Assembly (NCBI GenBank): GCA_031308135.1
Contig: JAHLJT010000631.1
Coordinates: forward strand, 154,769,276 to 154,833,275
Source: Acheta domesticus
Lineage: Eukaryota > Arthropoda > Insecta > Orthoptera > Gryllidae
DNA: 64,000 nucleotides
Direction of reading: 5' to 3'
Shown here one piece after another: positions 55,922 through 64,000 of the stretch; within the stretch, counting starts at the first letter, position 1; each line of letters opens with the position of its first letter. Under the pieces are notes generated by a model that saw nothing but the letters and a program-made list of their open reading frames with translations, ran no database searches and was not told the origin of the DNA. The translations under genes and the position numbers were made by a program.

Positions 55922-57259
55922 ATGGATACTTCACCTTTCCCCCCGCCCTCTTCCGCAAGCAAGAGGAGATGTGCAGAGAGAACTATTGACTTGAATAGTT
56001 TTTTTTCTAAACAAGAAGATAGACCCAAGAAGCCTCGTTTCTTCCTCATGGCATGTGCCGAGGAAGGTAAGACTTTTAAAACTGTGAGTGCTGTCCGTCT
56101 GGCGCGAGCCATCGAAGAAGCCTACGGGAAGCTCCAAGCGGTCGTGCAACAAAGGAATGGAACCATTCTTTTTGAAGCGCGTACCGACGAGCAGATTGTA
56201 AAAATTCAAAATACGAAGCAGATTGCCGGCCTCCAGATAGTAGTCACGGTTCATCCCACCTTGAACCTGAGCAAAGGCGTAGTCAACCACGAGGACTTTG
56301 CTACAGAAACGGAGGAAGGTCTAAACTTTTTTAAGACCTTTGGCGTGACTGAGGTGTACAGGATCGGAAAGAAGGAGCAGGGAAAAGTGATCCCTACGTC
56401 TACCCTGATCCTTACTTTTGACCGACCATCCCTCCCGGAAAGGATCGTTACCGCTTTCTACAACCTCCGTGTGCGGCAGTATGTGTCGAACCCTTTGCGC
56501 TGCTTCAAGTGCCAAAGGTTTGGCCATACCCAACAGCGATGTATGTCCGTAAACGCGGTTTGCGGGAAGTGCGGATCATCAGTTCACGACCCACAACCCT
56601 GCGACAAACCGCCGCACTGTGTGAATTGCGAAGGCGATCACCCGGCCAAGGATAACCAGTGTCCCACGTTTCTGCGGGAAAGGGAAATCCAAAAAATAAG
56701 GGTAACTGAAAAGGTTTCGTTCCCTGAGGCGAAGCGTAGGTTCCAAATCAGGAATCCAGTGGACCTATCACGATCTTTTTCCAGTGCTGTAAAACCTAAG
56801 TCCCCGGGGGTAACAGCGAGTTGTCAAACTCACTGTACCCCAGCGGTAGTTTCGCACTTTAGTTTTCAGGTGTCGCCGACAGTCTTCCCCGAAGATTCGG
56901 CATGTATCCAAGGTGGGAAAATTATCATTCCCACAAAGTACAAAAAACCTGTGCAAAAACTCAACCAGAAATCGACCACTTCCACTGAGACTTCCACTGA
57001 AATCGATCTTAAACAGACACCGCCTCCCAGGAAAAATACGTCATCCAAATCCCGTCCACCTCTTTCTGTCCCTGAGAATCACTTCGGACGATCCTCCAGC
57101 CCCTGTAGATCTCGGTCACCCGTGGCCAAAAGTCGGGAAAACCCTCCGACCATATCCAGCAGCAGTCAGGATGACTCTGCTGTTGATGAGGAACCCCACG
57201 AGAGTTCCTCTACAACCATTCAGAAGGTGAGAAAGAAAAAAAATCAACCAAAGAAATAA
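55922..57259 (+). CDS. Family N ORF1 (gag-like), copy N6, intact
   Basis: 445 codons from ATG after the UTR to TAA. The N-terminal part is charged (FFSKQEDRPKKPRFFLMACA) with a probable helical segment to residue ~150. Three CCHC-type knuckles run from about residue 193: CFKCQRFGHTQQRC, CGKCGSSVHDPQPC, CVNCEGDHPAKDNQC. Then FLREREIQ and SFPEAKRRF, a conserved VIIPTKYK-type block, and a Ser/Pro-rich basic tail ending KVRKKKNQPKK. The protein should bind LINE RNA and assist integration. ORF2 starts 9 bp after its stop. Confidence 0.88.
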   Translation: MDTSPFPPPSSASKRRCAERTIDLNSFFSKQEDRPKKPRFFLMACAEEGKTFKTVSAVRLARAIEEAYGKLQAVVQQRNGTILFEARTDEQIVKIQNTKQIAGLQIVVTVHPTLNLSKGVVNHEDFATETEEGLNFFKTFGVTEVYRIGKKEQGKVIPTSTLILTFDRPSLPERIVTAFYNLRVRQYVSNPLRCFKCQRFGHTQQRCMSVNAVCGKCGSSVHDPQPCDKPPHCVNCEGDHPAKDNQCPTFLREREIQKIRVTEKVSFPEAKRRFQIRNPVDLSRSFSSAVKPKSPGVTASCQTHCTPAVVSHFSFQVSPTVFPEDSACIQGGKIIIPTKYKKPVQKLNQKSTTSTETSTEIDLKQTPPPRKNTSSKSRPPLSVPENHFGRSSSPCRSRSPVAKSRENPPTISSSSQDDSAVDEEPHESSSTTIQKVRKKKNQPKK

Positions 57260-57268
57260 TTTCTCATA

Positions 57269-60200
57269 ATGGCTCTCTCATGGAACTTAAATGGTCTTCG
57301 TGCTCACTCAGAAGAATTAAGATTAATAATTTCTCGCCACAAACCATTTATAGTCTGTCTTCAGGAAACTCATCTTCTCCCTCATCATCCCCTGTCTCTT
57401 CGCGGATTTAACATCTATCGGTTTGATCAAGACGACGGACTTTGTGCTCACGGCGGCGTTGCTGTACTCATCCGCGACTCCCTGTTCTCGGAGGAACACA
57501 ACGTTCGAACCGACCTCCAAACAGTTTGCGTACGGGTACACCTACCATCCTTCTCTTTTACGGTGTGTAGTATATACATTCCCCCTGGCCAAGTCGTGTC
57601 ACAAGAGGAACTCGAAGATGTTTTTTCTCAGTTCCCCGCTCCTTTTTTTATTGCGGGGGATTTTAATGCCCACAATCCCCTCTGGGGTGGCACGAGGACC
57701 TGCCCGAGAGGTTCTATCCTCGAAAATATTATTGACCAGCAAAACTTAATTCTTCTGAATTCCGGGAATCACACTCATTTCTCCATGGCGTCAAACTCCT
57801 CGTCAATCGATCTGGCACTCTGCAGTCCATCCCTATCTACCATGGTAGAGTGGACTGTACTCGATGATCTACATGGGAGTGACCATTTTCCCATTTTGGT
57901 CCACTTTAATGTCCCTAATTTAGACGTCATCCACCCTCCTCGCTGGCTATTCCATCGAGCCGACTGGGATACATTCAGCGAGAAAATTATAATGCCAGAC
58001 CACTTTTCAAATAATATCGATATCTTGGTGGCCCAATTCACCGACGCCCTTCTTCGCGCAGCCATCATTGCAATCCCGAAGTCTACGTGTCGTCCACGAC
58101 GCGTCCCTGTGCCTTGGTGGAATGCTGACTGTGCCACCGCGGTGCGTGACCGAAAGCAAGCAATCGCGTGGCTCAATAGGTTCCCCACCGCATCAAACCT
58201 GATCGATTTCAAAAGAAAGCGGGCCAGAGCCAGATTAGTAATACGGGAAAGTAAGACCGCTTCCTGGAGAGCCTTTATTTCTTCTCTTTCTTGCCATACC
58301 CCGCCTAAAGTAGTATGGCGAAAGATCCGACAGATCGGAGGAAGATTTTCCCTTCCATCTGTCCCAGGACTTCTTATTAATGGAAATCTTATTACTTCTC
58401 CAGAAGAAGTAGTTGAGGTATTGGCCTGTCATTATGAAAATACCTCCAGTTCCTTACACTACTCCCCTAGCTTCTTGAAAACGAAGAGTAGAATGGAGAA
58501 ATGCAGATTGGACTTCTCAACCTGCCTGGAGGAAGATTATAACGCCCCTTTCTCCATGGATGAATTTTCCTGTGCGCTCGCCCGTGGGAAAGATTCTGCT
58601 CCAGGACCAGACCAGATACACAACCAAATGTTAAATCACCTGCCGGAAGAGGCACGTATTTTTCTCCTCCGTATTTTCAACAAGATTTGGATGGAGCATA
58701 CGTTTCCTAGGACGTGGCGCGAAGCGATTATTATTCCTATTCCTAAAGAAGGAAAGGACAGGACAAAGCCGTCAACCTACCGCCCAATCTCACTCACAAG
58801 CTGTATATGCAAACTTCTGGAGCGAATGGTGAACACGCGTTTGGTCTGGCACCTGGAGCAGAGAAATCTACTTACACCCATCCAATGTGGTTTCAGGAAG
58901 AACAGGTCAACCATGGACCACCTTGTCACCCTTACCACACAGATCTCCTCTGCTTTCGTGCTACGTCAACACCTGATAGCAATTTTCTTCGATATAGAGA
59001 AAGCATATGATACTACCTGGAGGTACGGCATTCTTCGCACCATCCATTCTTGGGGCCTTAGGGGCCGGCTCCCCCTTTTTTTAGTAGCCTTTCTTTCGTC
59101 AAGATACTTCCGCGTTCGCCTTGGTGACAGGGTATCCGCCAGCCACCATTTAGAAAACGGAGTCCCTCAGGGCTCAATTCTGAGTGTCACTCTGTTTGCC
59201 ATCGCTATCAATAGTATAGCGTCGATAATCCGAGAGCCGGTGAAAGCATCGCTCTTCGTTGACGACTTCGCCATTTTCTGCTCTTCCAAGAGTATTCAAG
59301 TGATAGAGAGACAACTACAACTTGTTCTCAACAAATTGCAGGAATGGAGTGATGCTACAGGTTTTAAATTCTCCGCATCAAAGACTAACTGTATGCACTT
59401 CTGCAGGATTTATCATCTTCATAACCACCCCGATCTTTTTCTTGGAAGCCATCTTCTACCTTTTGTGGTCTCTGCAACTTTCCTTGGGCTTACTTTCGAT
59501 AAGAGCCTAACTTGGCGAAATCATATACGTAAACTGAAAAGCCGATGTGTCTCACCTCTGAACCTCCTCCGCACCCTTACAGGCAGTTCTTGGGGAGCAG
59601 ACCGTGTGTGTCTCTTGCGTTTGTATAGAACCCTCATCCGCTCTATTTTGGATTATGGATGTATTGTATATGGGTCAGCGTCACCATCAACCCTCCGGCC
59701 ATTAAATACCATTCACAACGCCGGTATAAGGATTAGTACAGGCGCCTACCGCACGAGTCGCATCGAATGCCTCTTGGCGGAAGCTGGAGAACCATCTCTG
59801 AGCCGAAGGCGTGATATTTTATTAGCCTCTTACGGGGCTAAAGTGTCGGGACTGGTTGACCACCCCTGTTGTCGTATAATCATCCACCCAAAGTATGAGT
59901 CCTCGTACATTCTTCGAACATCGTTACCCCATCCCCCAGGTATTAGATTACGAAATCTTCTCCGGGAATTAAATGTAGAACTTCCCACCCCTGTGAAACC
60001 CACAAGAGACCGGATTCCCCCTTGGAAACTCCTCCGTCCCAATATTGACTTCAAACTCTCCAATCTGCCCAAACAAACTACTAGTCCTCTGGTTTACCAG
60101 AAGCAATTTCTGGATATGAGAGAATCCTATCCGGATCATTTATTCTTATACACGGATGGTTCATCGTGCAGCGACGCGGTGGCATGTGGTTTTTACTGTA

Positions 60201-60616
60201 TCAGGGCCACCAAATCATTTCGGCTTCACTCCAAGTGCAGTATATTCACTGCCGAAATGTATGCAATTTTTGAGGCCCTAAAATACATTGAATCAGCGAC
60301 GTTGCGGCGAGTAGTTATCTGTTCTGATTCTCTCAGCTCTCTTCAAGCTGTCTCCCGTCCTTCGTCAGACTACCTGACGTTATCCGTTCAAAGCCTGATT
60401 CATCGTCTTCTGTCCCGCCGCTATGACCTGGTACTTAGTTGGGTCCCAGGCCACGTGAGTATCAGAGGGAACGAACTGGCCGACCAGGCGGCGAAATCAG
60501 CGACTCGTAAAACTCGTATCGACATCCCTTCTGTGCCATTGACCGATGTTCAGGCTTTCTTGAAACGATCCGTGCTTAGAGCGTGGCAGAGTGGCACAAT
60601 AGCACTTTCAAACTAA
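57269..60616 (+). CDS. Family N ORF2 (endonuclease-RT-RNase H), copy N6, C-terminus frameshifted
   Basis: 1,115 codons. Endonuclease (residues 1-~215): WNLNG, QETHL, GDFNAHNPLWGG near 129, GSDHFPI near 203, all catalytic residues present. RT (~440-720): RPISLTSCICK, FFDIEKAYDTTWR near 572, GVPQGSILSVTLF, FVDDFAIFC near 663. RNase H (~960-1080): TDGSS, AEMYAI, SDSLSSLQAV, NELADQAAK, all acids present. After RAWQ a 4-bp deletion relative to copy N5 shifts the frame. The chain ends SGTIALSN, losing the C-terminal zinc motif (CDSCKTVLSVEHVLLYC, near 60760, another frame). Confidence 0.88.
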   Translation: MALSWNLNGLRAHSEELRLIISRHKPFIVCLQETHLLPHHPLSLRGFNIYRFDQDDGLCAHGGVAVLIRDSLFSEEHNVRTDLQTVCVRVHLPSFSFTVCSIYIPPGQVVSQEELEDVFSQFPAPFFIAGDFNAHNPLWGGTRTCPRGSILENIIDQQNLILLNSGNHTHFSMASNSSSIDLALCSPSLSTMVEWTVLDDLHGSDHFPILVHFNVPNLDVIHPPRWLFHRADWDTFSEKIIMPDHFSNNIDILVAQFTDALLRAAIIAIPKSTCRPRRVPVPWWNADCATAVRDRKQAIAWLNRFPTASNLIDFKRKRARARLVIRESKTASWRAFISSLSCHTPPKVVWRKIRQIGGRFSLPSVPGLLINGNLITSPEEVVEVLACHYENTSSSLHYSPSFLKTKSRMEKCRLDFSTCLEEDYNAPFSMDEFSCALARGKDSAPGPDQIHNQMLNHLPEEARIFLLRIFNKIWMEHTFPRTWREAIIIPIPKEGKDRTKPSTYRPISLTSCICKLLERMVNTRLVWHLEQRNLLTPIQCGFRKNRSTMDHLVTLTTQISSAFVLRQHLIAIFFDIEKAYDTTWRYGILRTIHSWGLRGRLPLFLVAFLSSRYFRVRLGDRVSASHHLENGVPQGSILSVTLFAIAINSIASIIREPVKASLFVDDFAIFCSSKSIQVIERQLQLVLNKLQEWSDATGFKFSASKTNCMHFCRIYHLHNHPDLFLGSHLLPFVVSATFLGLTFDKSLTWRNHIRKLKSRCVSPLNLLRTLTGSSWGADRVCLLRLYRTLIRSILDYGCIVYGSASPSTLRPLNTIHNAGIRISTGAYRTSRIECLLAEAGEPSLSRRRDILLASYGAKVSGLVDHPCCRIIIHPKYESSYILRTSLPHPPGIRLRNLLRELNVELPTPVKPTRDRIPPWKLLRPNIDFKLSNLPKQTTSPLVYQKQFLDMRESYPDHLFLYTDGSSCSDAVACGFYCIRATKSFRLHSKCSIFTAEMYAIFEALKYIESATLRRVVICSDSLSSLQAVSRPSSDYLTLSVQSLIHRLLSRRYDLVLSWVPGHVSIRGNELADQAAKSATRKTRIDIPSVPLTDVQAFLKRSVLRAWQSGTIALSN

Positions 60617-61210
60617 GTGCGATAAAGAATTCTGTGTATCCCTGGCGCTCCTCATCACGGTCCTGTAGGCGCGAGGAAGTTATTTTAACCCGTCTTCGTA
60701 TATGACACTGCCACTTTTCTCACGGTTTCATTCTTCGAAATGAAACTCCCCCTATCTGTGACTCGTGCAAGACTGTTCTTTCCGTGGAACACGTCCTGCT
60801 GTACTGTAGGAAATTTGTTGGCAGTCGACGAAGACATGACCTGGGCAACTCGCTACAAGTGGTGCTCGGGGATGACGATTCTTCGCTCTCAAAACTTTTT
60901 TGTTTTTTGAGAGAAAGCAGAATATATAATTTTATTTGAAAGATAACAATGTTTTATGTTGTTTTTTGGCCCCTTTACAGCCAATTTTACGTTTTAAGAT
61001 AAATTTTACGCGCCCTTTTTCTATTTTCCTTCTGCCATTTCTACATGTATGCCTGAAGCAGAATTCGAGCCTTCTTTTTAGCCAATGTACATGCTTTTAA
61101 ACAGTAAGTTACATATGCAACACTGAATATTCTTTTCTCCAAATACTCTGGCATGGGCGCAAATGACCACAGCAGTCGAAGCGCCCTCTAAACCCTATTC
61201 AATCAATCAA
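60617..61210 (+). other. Out-of-frame ORF2 end and 3' UTR of N6, (tcaa)n tail
   Basis: The first ~320 bp correspond to the in-frame C-terminus of ORF2 in copy N5, with the zinc motif readable in a shifted frame and a TGA at about 60702. After the stop, about 280 bp of AT-rich UTR lead to a conserved end (gaagcgccctctaaaccct) and four tcaa units. The same terminal block ends N4 and N5. Confidence 0.8.
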
Positions 61211-61223
61211 TCATCAAGAATGA
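61211..61223. repeat. Target site duplication of N6 (right)
   Basis: tcatcaagaatga; the first few bases overlap the tcaa tail, so 10-13 bp. Confidence 0.88.
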
Positions 61224-61308
61224 GAGCTGTCAAGAGATCCTTTTGATACAGGATTCGGACTCAACGACCGCAAAACATTCAAATAAGATATTTTAAGCAT
61301 CAGACTCT

Positions 61309-61331
61309 ATCCTCGCTCATCAGCCGAACTA
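61309..61331 (-). repeat. Internal direct repeat of hAT copy 2, unit near N6
   Basis: ctatcctcgctcatcagcc; inverse of the 4116-4141 word of copy 1. Confidence 0.7.
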
Positions 61332-62104
61332 AAATTCTCTCACCGGATTCGGACTCAGCGACAGCAAAATATTCGAATAAGATCTTTCAGCAGTGGCGAA
61401 GCTGAAGGGTAATCTGAGAGCCTTATAATACCCAAATTATTTTTCAATAACATCTGTCGTTGCGTGCCATTTTTCAATATTTTTGTTACTGAATCTTGAT
61501 GAAAATTAAATGTGTTCAACTTTTTTTCCCCGTTTACGCGCAAGGGAATTATCAGAGCTGCAGAGATATACTCTTTGGGGCCGGTAACTGAACGAGGCCA
61601 GTGGATAGACACCGGCTGGCTCTATCTATACGCACAAGAGAGCGTGCACTATCTTCCTTTCACTTGTATTCACTAGGCAGAGATCCCAGCTGTAGCCTAG
61701 GCTCTCGGTAGACACGGACTTCTACAGCGATGCGCGCCCATGTCTCGACCAGGCAAATTCAACTCATCATCTGACGTTGTGGGAAAGTAGAGTTGTTTGT
61801 GTACCGTTTGAGTGATTTTTGTTGGTGTTTTCTTGACGAAACATTTAATGAAGCTAAAGATATAGTGTTGCAGACAATGTCCCACTGACTATGCGCCAGT
61901 CCACGGCCGTCTCTGGAGATGGCCGTGGCCAGTCTCATAACTTGTAAACGGTTCACGATATCGAAATGCATTTTTCGCTCAACAATGTGGAATCACGAGT
62001 CAAGTAATACGCCACAGAGATAGAAATAATAGCAATACGTAGTAAATAACCAGTTAGATATGCAGAGACTATTGAAATCTGCATCAAAGTAGTCATAACT
62101 ATTA

Positions 62105-62360
62105 ATGAACTTTCAGGGCGAGATTTATTTGAAAGGTACAAAAATTGTATCATTTAAAATTATTGATACAGTAGTGACTCAGATGGACTACAGTTTTCAA
62201 GATTTCGAAAACTTTCATTTTATTGAATTTCTTGACGAAAAGCACTTTTTCACTTACAAAGCGTCCTTTTGTTCAGAAAAGTTTTTTCCTAATAAAACAA
62301 TATCCATTCCTTGACAATGAGAGGCCTCAAAATGAACTGACAAATGTATACATTAATAAT
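62105..62360 (+). pseudogene. Relic hAT-like transposase fragment, copy 2
   Basis: The + frame carries VVTQMDYSFQDFENFHFIEF and EKHFFTYKASF. After a frame change it continues with QYPFLDNERPQNELTNVYIN. This is the counterpart of the relic at 3130-3327 (minus) in copy 1. No catalytic residues can be assigned. Confidence 0.45.
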
Positions 62361-62715
62361 GTAAAATACATGCCTGCAGTTGTTTTGTTTTGTAGTAGTA
62401 TTTGTTAGACAAATTGGTCTAGAAAAAATATCAAGAGACGGTTCGGTTGATACAACTGAGTCTAACTGTTCCTTTATATAGTGCAGCATTATGTGAAGGG
62501 AATATGATTTCATTAAAGAGTTAAAACATTCGTAAGAAATTCCACGGGAAATTAACTGTGCAGAAACGAAAGCTTTAAAAAAGAAATTATCAACGATTTT
62601 GTAGAATAAAAAAACGATGAATGTAGCTAATTTACAAAATATGTAAGATTAGATTTTCAGAATATCCAACTGCATGACTCTATCTTCGCCACTGTATTTT
62701 AGGCGTCAGACACTC

Positions 62716-62738
62716 CCCTCGCTCATCAGCCAAACTAA
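62716..62738 (-). repeat. Internal direct repeat of hAT copy 2, distal unit
   Basis: cccctcgctcatcagccaaac; inverse of the 2791-2816 word of copy 1. Confidence 0.7.
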
Positions 62739-63512
62739 AATTCTCTAAGTCTAATTCTTTTCGACAAATCTTTACCACTAACCCGTGTTGATAGCCTTAA
62801 CTTGTGCTGAAAGCGGCTTCTTACGTTCTCACAAAACTAGAACCGGCGGCATCAAACTTCAATGATCAAATTAGGTTCGTGTTACTGATTACGTTACGCG
62901 TTTTTAGGTTAAATAAACATTGAGTTCGATAGGAGTTCCAATACTGAATTGGATTGTATTATCGAAACTGAATTCTAACAAACACCTGAAAGCAAGATTG
63001 TTGAAAATTTTACATACAGACCATTATTATTACTAAGGTTAGCTAGTTCTGTTCCCTTTGAACAACAGTTGTGACTTTTAAGATGAGACCATGTGTTGAC
63101 GTCCATTTTGCCCCAAATTCTCTCGTTCAATTATTGACAAATATTCACATTACGTTGGTAACACTAGTAATGCGCAGTGTATTTGATTCCGACTTTAGAT
63201 GTGTTACTTGTTTAGATATATTTCTTTGAACTTAAAATATTTTTAAAGTGATCTTGAATACACGTATGTTTTATACAAATTAAATTCCAATTTCTATACA
63301 AATTCATTAGTTTCAGCACTGCTAAATTTTTAGAAATTTCTAGAATTGTCTGAAAATGTCTCGGACAGTCCCGATTCTGAAAGGACACTGGAAAGGTTAT
63401 CAGTTTCTCAGAGTTGTTTAGATATCTTAGAGTTTCTCACAAAATTGTGACGGTTCATCATTTGGGGGGGGGGGTCATGACCCCCGTGACCCCCCTCTTG
63501 GATCCGCGCCTG

Positions 63513-63520
63513 TTTTAAAT
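63513..63520. repeat. Target site duplication, right copy, hAT copy 2
   Basis: Exact repeat of ttttaaat (54499-54506). Confidence 0.9.
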
Positions 63521-64000
63521 CTTGTTTAATATTTTATATTAAACTTTTTTAACATTTTACTTTGTAAAAATTCAAAGAAGCTTGAAATATTTGGAGACAA
63601 GTGCCCCCTCTTCCCCCTTAAGCCTATGCTGTCAGGGGACAAAACGAAAAGTATCACAGATGAATCAACTGAGAACAAAGGTGGTACTGTATTTCGATTT
63701 TCTGCGTACCACTCGCAATTGAGCCGCAATAAAATGGCAACTGAAGACGTACATACGCTGTTATAACATTTGAAGTAAAGCATAATGAACAACAAATATT
63801 TGTTATTACATCATATCTACTGGATAAATATTGTTGAAAGTAAACAAGTAATCTTACCTACTTTACTTGAAAATAAACTCGATTCTCCTCTCTTGTGTGG
63901 CAAATTCGGCTGCTCCGCCTGAACAACAAATTTGTCGCCGAATTTTTACTATTTCTTCCACATGATTAAATAATCCATTTGCAGATCTATCCGGGCTTAC
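63521..64000. other. Intronic DNA without recognised features
   Basis: AT-rich; the minus-strand open frame 63526-63795 has no recognisable domain. No exon signals matching the host gene's open phase were seen. Confidence 0.3.

Larger units (their letters stand above)
55357..61210 (+). mobile_element. Family N LINE, copy N6: full length, nearly intact
   Basis: A 5.85-kb I/Nimb-like LINE with 5' UTR, ORF1 (445 codons), ORF2 (1,115 codons open), 3' UTR and a (tcaa)n tail, inserted in hAT copy 2 with a 10-13 bp duplication. I-superfamily placement rests on the endonuclease-RT-RNase H-zinc order and on zinc knuckles in ORF1. It is the best-preserved autonomous-type element in the window. Damage seen: a 4-bp loss in ORF2 near 60590 and a stop near 60702. 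Confidence 0.92.
54507..63512 (-). mobile_element. hAT-type DNA transposon, copy 2 (inverted), split by LINE N6
   Basis: The left terminus caggcgcggatccag equals the right terminus of copy 1. The right end, inverted, reads caggcgcggatccaag, like the left terminus of copy 1. A perfect 8-bp duplication, ttttaaat, flanks it. Removing LINE N6 (55357-61210 plus duplication) leaves about 3.14 kb, in line with copy 1 minus its MITE (3.05 kb). Shares the transposase relic and internal direct repeats. Defective. Confidence 0.88.
16342..64000 (+). other. Very large intron, open to the window end
   Basis: It begins at the gtaagc donor of exon C. No later segment on the + strand shows exon-like coding sequence with splice sites that is not part of a mobile element. 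The third intron therefore appears to exceed 47 kb. Exons may be missed if very short. Confidence 0.45.

Noticed and set aside
1..64000. CRISPR array, prokaryotic operon or phage-like module
   Set aside because: No regularly spaced repeats with unique spacers and no bacterial gene order; the repeats are transposon termini, LTRs and microsatellites.
1..64000. Functional tRNA or rRNA genes
   Set aside because: Only two degraded tRNA-like SINE units with A and B box traces; no cloverleaf or rRNA similarity recognised.

Overview
This window looks like 64 kb of an arthropod nuclear genome, most likely an insect. Almost all of it is intronic DNA packed with nested transposable elements. The arthropod/invertebrate reading rests on three things. 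A mitochondrial ND5 fragment near the left end only makes sense with AGA read as serine, as in the invertebrate mitochondrial code. Short spliced exons of a eukaryotic gene are present. The mobile elements are animal types: Ty3/gypsy, I/Nimb-like, CR1/Jockey-like and R4-like LINEs, hAT and Tc1/mariner. I see no operons, CRISPR arrays, tRNA or rRNA genes. I cannot name the species.

Only one host gene is convincingly visible, on the + strand. Its exons are 1330-1529, 15782-15930 and 16003-16341, with agreeing splice phases. The first intron is about 14.3 kb and the second only 72 bp. The third starts at 16342 and, as far as I can see, does not end in the window (at least 47 kb). I do not recognise the protein.

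Left part (1-16.3 kb): an ND5 NUMT; the first exon; a 3.3 kb defective hAT element with a perfect 8-bp target duplication and a hairpin MITE inside it; a SINE-like unit; a second hairpin MITE; a GTGGCGTGC-ended DNA element split by a complete 4.6 kb Ty3/gypsy element (minus strand, two LTRs, frameshifted pol); a second SINE-like unit; an AT-rich dispersed repeat; then exons two and three.

Middle (16.6-46 kb): a CR1/Jockey-group LINE (minus) split by a hairpin MITE; several copies of one I/Nimb-like LINE family, called family N here (copies N1 to N4, all +); a probable solo LTR and a 5'-truncated LINE, both inserted in N3; a second copy of the GTGGCGTGC element; an inverted copy of the AT-rich repeat; an R4-like LINE (minus) that has lost its RT core; and a second I-like LINE (minus) with an intact ORF1.

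Right part (46-64 kb): a Tc1-like transposon split by LINE copy N5, then a second hAT copy in inverted orientation with its own 8-bp duplication, split by LINE copy N6. N6 has an intact ORF1 and a nearly intact ORF2 of 1,115 codons. The nesting gives a relative order of insertions. I found no convincing new biological system. The most useful points are the nearly intact, repeatedly full-length N family, the matched hAT copies with an empty site for the MITE, and the I-like LINE whose RNase H-like domain has lost its acidic active-site residues.
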